42,779 bases of DNA, from contig NZ_BJYD01000037.1 in the NCBI RefSeq assembly GCF_007991335.1, positions 1-42,779 on the forward strand, written 5' to 3'. Each line of letters begins with the position of its first letter. Position 1 is the stretch's first letter. Shown piece by piece: positions 41,160 through 42,779 of the stretch. This DNA is from Halobacillus faecis (GTDB taxonomy: Bacteria; Bacillota; Bacilli; Bacillales; Halobacillaceae). Both the position numbers and the translations under genes were made by a program. The notes below the pieces were generated by a model. That model was not told where the DNA came from, did not search any database, and saw only the letters and a program-made list of their open reading frames with translations.

Positions 41160-42387
41160 GCTGGCTCACCACCGCCTGGTCCAGTAACTTCGCTCCTTTA
41201 TGAACGTCCGCATGGACTTTTGTCGGCAATCCCCACAACTTAATAAATCCGACAGCTGCATTGTGATCAAATGCATCCTCTTTGGAATAAGTGGAAAGTT
41301 CTTCGTTATATAGACTGACCGGTGATTTCTTACCAATCACTGTATGATGTCCCTTGAACAACTTCACTTTAACGGTTCCTGTGACCACTTGCTGCGTAGA
41401 ATCAATGAAGGCGGATAAAGCCGGTTGTAATGGTGAATACCATAAACCGTCGTATATAATTTTGGAAAGCTGCTGATCAACATTGGCTTTATATTGAGAA
41501 ACTTCTCTTGTTTGGGTCAAAAATTCCAATTCTTTATGGGCATTGATCAAGATCATAGCTGCAGGGTTTTCATAAACTTCTCTCGATTTAATACCTACAA
41601 GGCGATTTTCTGTATGATCAATTCTACCAACCCCGTGCTTGCCTCCAAGTTCGTTCAAGTATTCAATTAAAGGAACAAGCTCCATTTTTTCTCCGTTCAA
41701 TGCGACAGGCTTTCCTTCTATGAAATCAATTTCAATGGTCTCCGGTTGATCGGGTGTCTTTTCAATCGGATTGGTCCAGGCATACGCCGCTTCCGGTGCT
41801 TCTTTCCAAGGATCCTCAAGTACACCAGCTTCACAAGCACGTCCCCAGATGTTTGCATCAATAGAGAATGGGTTCTCCAGGTTGACAGGTACCGGAATTC
41901 CTTTTTCTTCGGCATAAATGATTTGTTCATCACGTGTCATTCCCCATTCACGAACAGGAGCGATGACTTCAAGGTCAGGATTCAAGGCTTGTATAGAAAC
42001 TTCAAAGCGAACCTGGTCGTTCCCCTTTCCTGTACAGCCATGAGCGACAGCAACTGCTCCCTCCTTTTCTGCAACTTCAACGAGCAGTTTAGAGATGAGC
42101 GGGCGTGAAAGAGCAGAAGATAATGGGTACTTTCCTTCATAAAGAGCATTTGCTTTAAGAGCCGGCATCAAATATTCTTCAGCTAATATTTCTTTGGCAT
42201 CTACCATAATGGCTTTGATTGCTCCTACATCCAATGCCTTTTTACGAATGGTTTCCAAGTCTTTTCCTTCACCGACGTCCAATCCTAAAGCGATGACATC
42301 ATACCCATACTTTTCTTGGATCCACTTAATAGAAACCGATGTGTCCAACCCACCGGAATAAGCTAATACTACTTTTGGTTTTGTCAT
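41152..42387 (-). CDS. argG: Argininosuccinate synthase
   Basis: Joins citrulline and aspartate using ATP to form argininosuccinate. It is 411 residues from ATG 42387, which follows GAGGAGG. The N-terminal PP-loop [11 protein letters not shown] (about 9-19) binds [16 protein letters not shown] is the second signature. The frame is open 63 codons further upstream, but that stretch is the T-box leader and is not coding. Expression is controlled by the arginine-type T-box. Confidence 0.96.
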   Translation of the reverse strand: MTKPKVVLAYSGGLDTSVSIKWIQEKYGYDVIALGLDVGEGKDLETIRKKALDVGAIKAIMVDAKEILAEEYLMPALKANALYEGKYPLSSALSRPLISKLLVEVAEKEGAVAVAHGCTGKGNDQVRFEVSIQALNPDLEVIAPVREWGMTRDEQIIYAEEKGIPVPVNLENPFSIDANIWGRACEAGVLEDPWKEAPEAAYAWTNPIEKTPDQPETIEIDFIEGKPVALNGEKMELVPLIEYLNELGGKHGVGRIDHTENRLVGIKSREVYENPAAMILINAHKELEFLTQTREVSQYKANVDQQLSKIIYDGLWYSPLQPALSAFIDSTQQVVTGTVKVKLFKGHHTVIGKKSPVSLYNEELSTYSKEDAFDHNAAVGFIKLWGLPTKVHADVHKGAKLLDQAVVSQHD

Positions 42388-42412
42388 ATGAATAACCTCC
42401 TCAATTATTGTC

Positions 42413-42650
42413 CATAAAAAAATCCGTCTCCTACCTGGGGTAAGAGACGGATTTTGAATCATCCGCGGTGCCACTCTCATTGTCTGTATGTCAGACCAAC
42501 TCGAAGCTGATAACGGGAGCTCCCGGTTCTGGCTACGTGTTTCACCGAACATCTCAGAAGTGCGTTTCCGTATCAATCCGTCACCAGGCTTCCACCGCCC
42601 CCGGCTCGCTGTCGACCATCTTCATACGTACTCTCTTCGTCCACGAATGT
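42413..42650 (-). promoter_or_regulatory. T-box riboswitch of argGH, arginine (CGC) specifier
   Basis: The minus-strand RNA carries the T-box AGAGTGGCACCGCGG (42463-42477) and stem I features: GAGAGTA, AGCGAGCC and GGTGGAAGCC. The basal helix GAAG/CTTC places the specifier at CGC (42562-42564), followed by the usual purine A, that is, an arginine codon. Uncharged tRNA-Arg(CGC-reading) should stabilise the antiterminator and turn on argGH when arginine is short. Confidence 0.88.
42415..42455 (-). terminator. T-box terminator of argG
   Basis: AATCCGTCTC-type stem (42439-42453 with 42421-42435) followed by seven U on the minus strand. It competes with the antiterminator containing the T-box sequence. 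Confidence 0.92.
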
Positions 42651-42673
42651 ATTTTTATAATTAATTGTTTATA

Positions 42674-42701
42674 ATTATACAAAATCATATGCAGAAGTCA
42701 A
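42674..42701 (-). promoter_or_regulatory. Promoter of argGH
   Basis: On the minus strand TTGACT (42696-42701), 16 bp and TATAAT (42674-42679). Confidence 0.8.
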
Positions 42702-42779
42702 CACAATAAACACATTCTTCGTAAAAGTTTTTTAGATTCCCATTTTCATAACCCCTTCTTCAACTATTGCTCCCTTTTC

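Noticed and set aside
42388-42576. 63-codon N-terminal extension of ArgG
   Set aside because: It is translation of the T-box leader and its terminator; ATG 42387 has the ribosome site and the conserved ArgG start.
1-42779. CRISPR array, prophage or complete insertion sequence
   Set aside because: No regularly spaced direct repeats, phage genes, integrase or transposase were found. The only mobile-type sequences are the non-coding R1-R3 elements.

Overview
The window looks like chromosomal core DNA of a low-GC, endospore-forming Bacillaceae, probably a moderately halophilic genus such as Halobacillus or Pontibacillus. The genus is an inference. The evidence is the spore genes (SspE, SspK, YteA, YjcZ-type), the PerR/HPr/GlcT/RecX/T-box logic of Firmicutes, and gene order matching the Bacillus subtilis yfhF-recX-yfhH-yfhJ-sspK-yfhP-mutY-yfhS-sspE-ygaC-ygaD-ygaE-gsaB-bcp-perR-ygzB-ygxA-rrn segment, read here from right to left.

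Layout. 1-341: three tandem sigma-A promoters and the leader of an rRNA operon that reads leftward out of the window. 348-5000: ygxA, ygzB, perR, a cobalamin adenosyltransferase, a 2-hydroxyacid dehydrogenase, bcp and a small ion channel. 5138-11356: a tiny YjcZ-type gene, hemL, ygaE, an ABC exporter, ygaC, repeat R1 and sspE. 11466-17042: a LysM/NlpC wall hydrolase under a WalR-type site, then yfhS, mutY, yfhP, yfhJ, sspK with a tiny overlapping gene, yfhH and an SDR. 17224-21663: the glucose PTS block glcT-ptsG-ptsH (without ptsI), with a GlcT antiterminator switch and cre-like sites, and a divergent HAD phosphatase. 21684-24732: recX, yfhF and an amidohydrolase. 24810-28123: a DUF4397 surface protein with its own class F sortase, a tRNA-like leader switch before a GNAT gene, a DnaA-box cluster and a secreted DUF3298 protein. 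28284-36069: two sulfur operons (sulfonate/taurine-type ABC importer; yrrT-luxS-mccA-mccB) sharing a CymR-like element. 36237-39678: a DEAD-box helicase, a LysM-M14 peptidase and a small hypothetical gene. 39786-42701: argG-argH behind a T-box leader with an Arg (CGC) specifier.

Three related palindromic repeat elements (R1 10714-11048, R2 32178-32820, R3 37471-37936) sit between genes. R2 and R3 are inverted copies that bracket the yrrT-luxS-mccAB and helicase segment, and R2 carries a nested hairpin insertion.

The strongest candidate for something undescribed is the leader at about 26531-26707. A degenerate tRNA-like fold is followed by a chain of mutually exclusive helices, the last of which hides the ribosome-binding site of the GNAT gene. 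Gene coordinates use the start codon best supported by the ribosome-binding site; TTG and GTG starts are used where the sequence calls for them.
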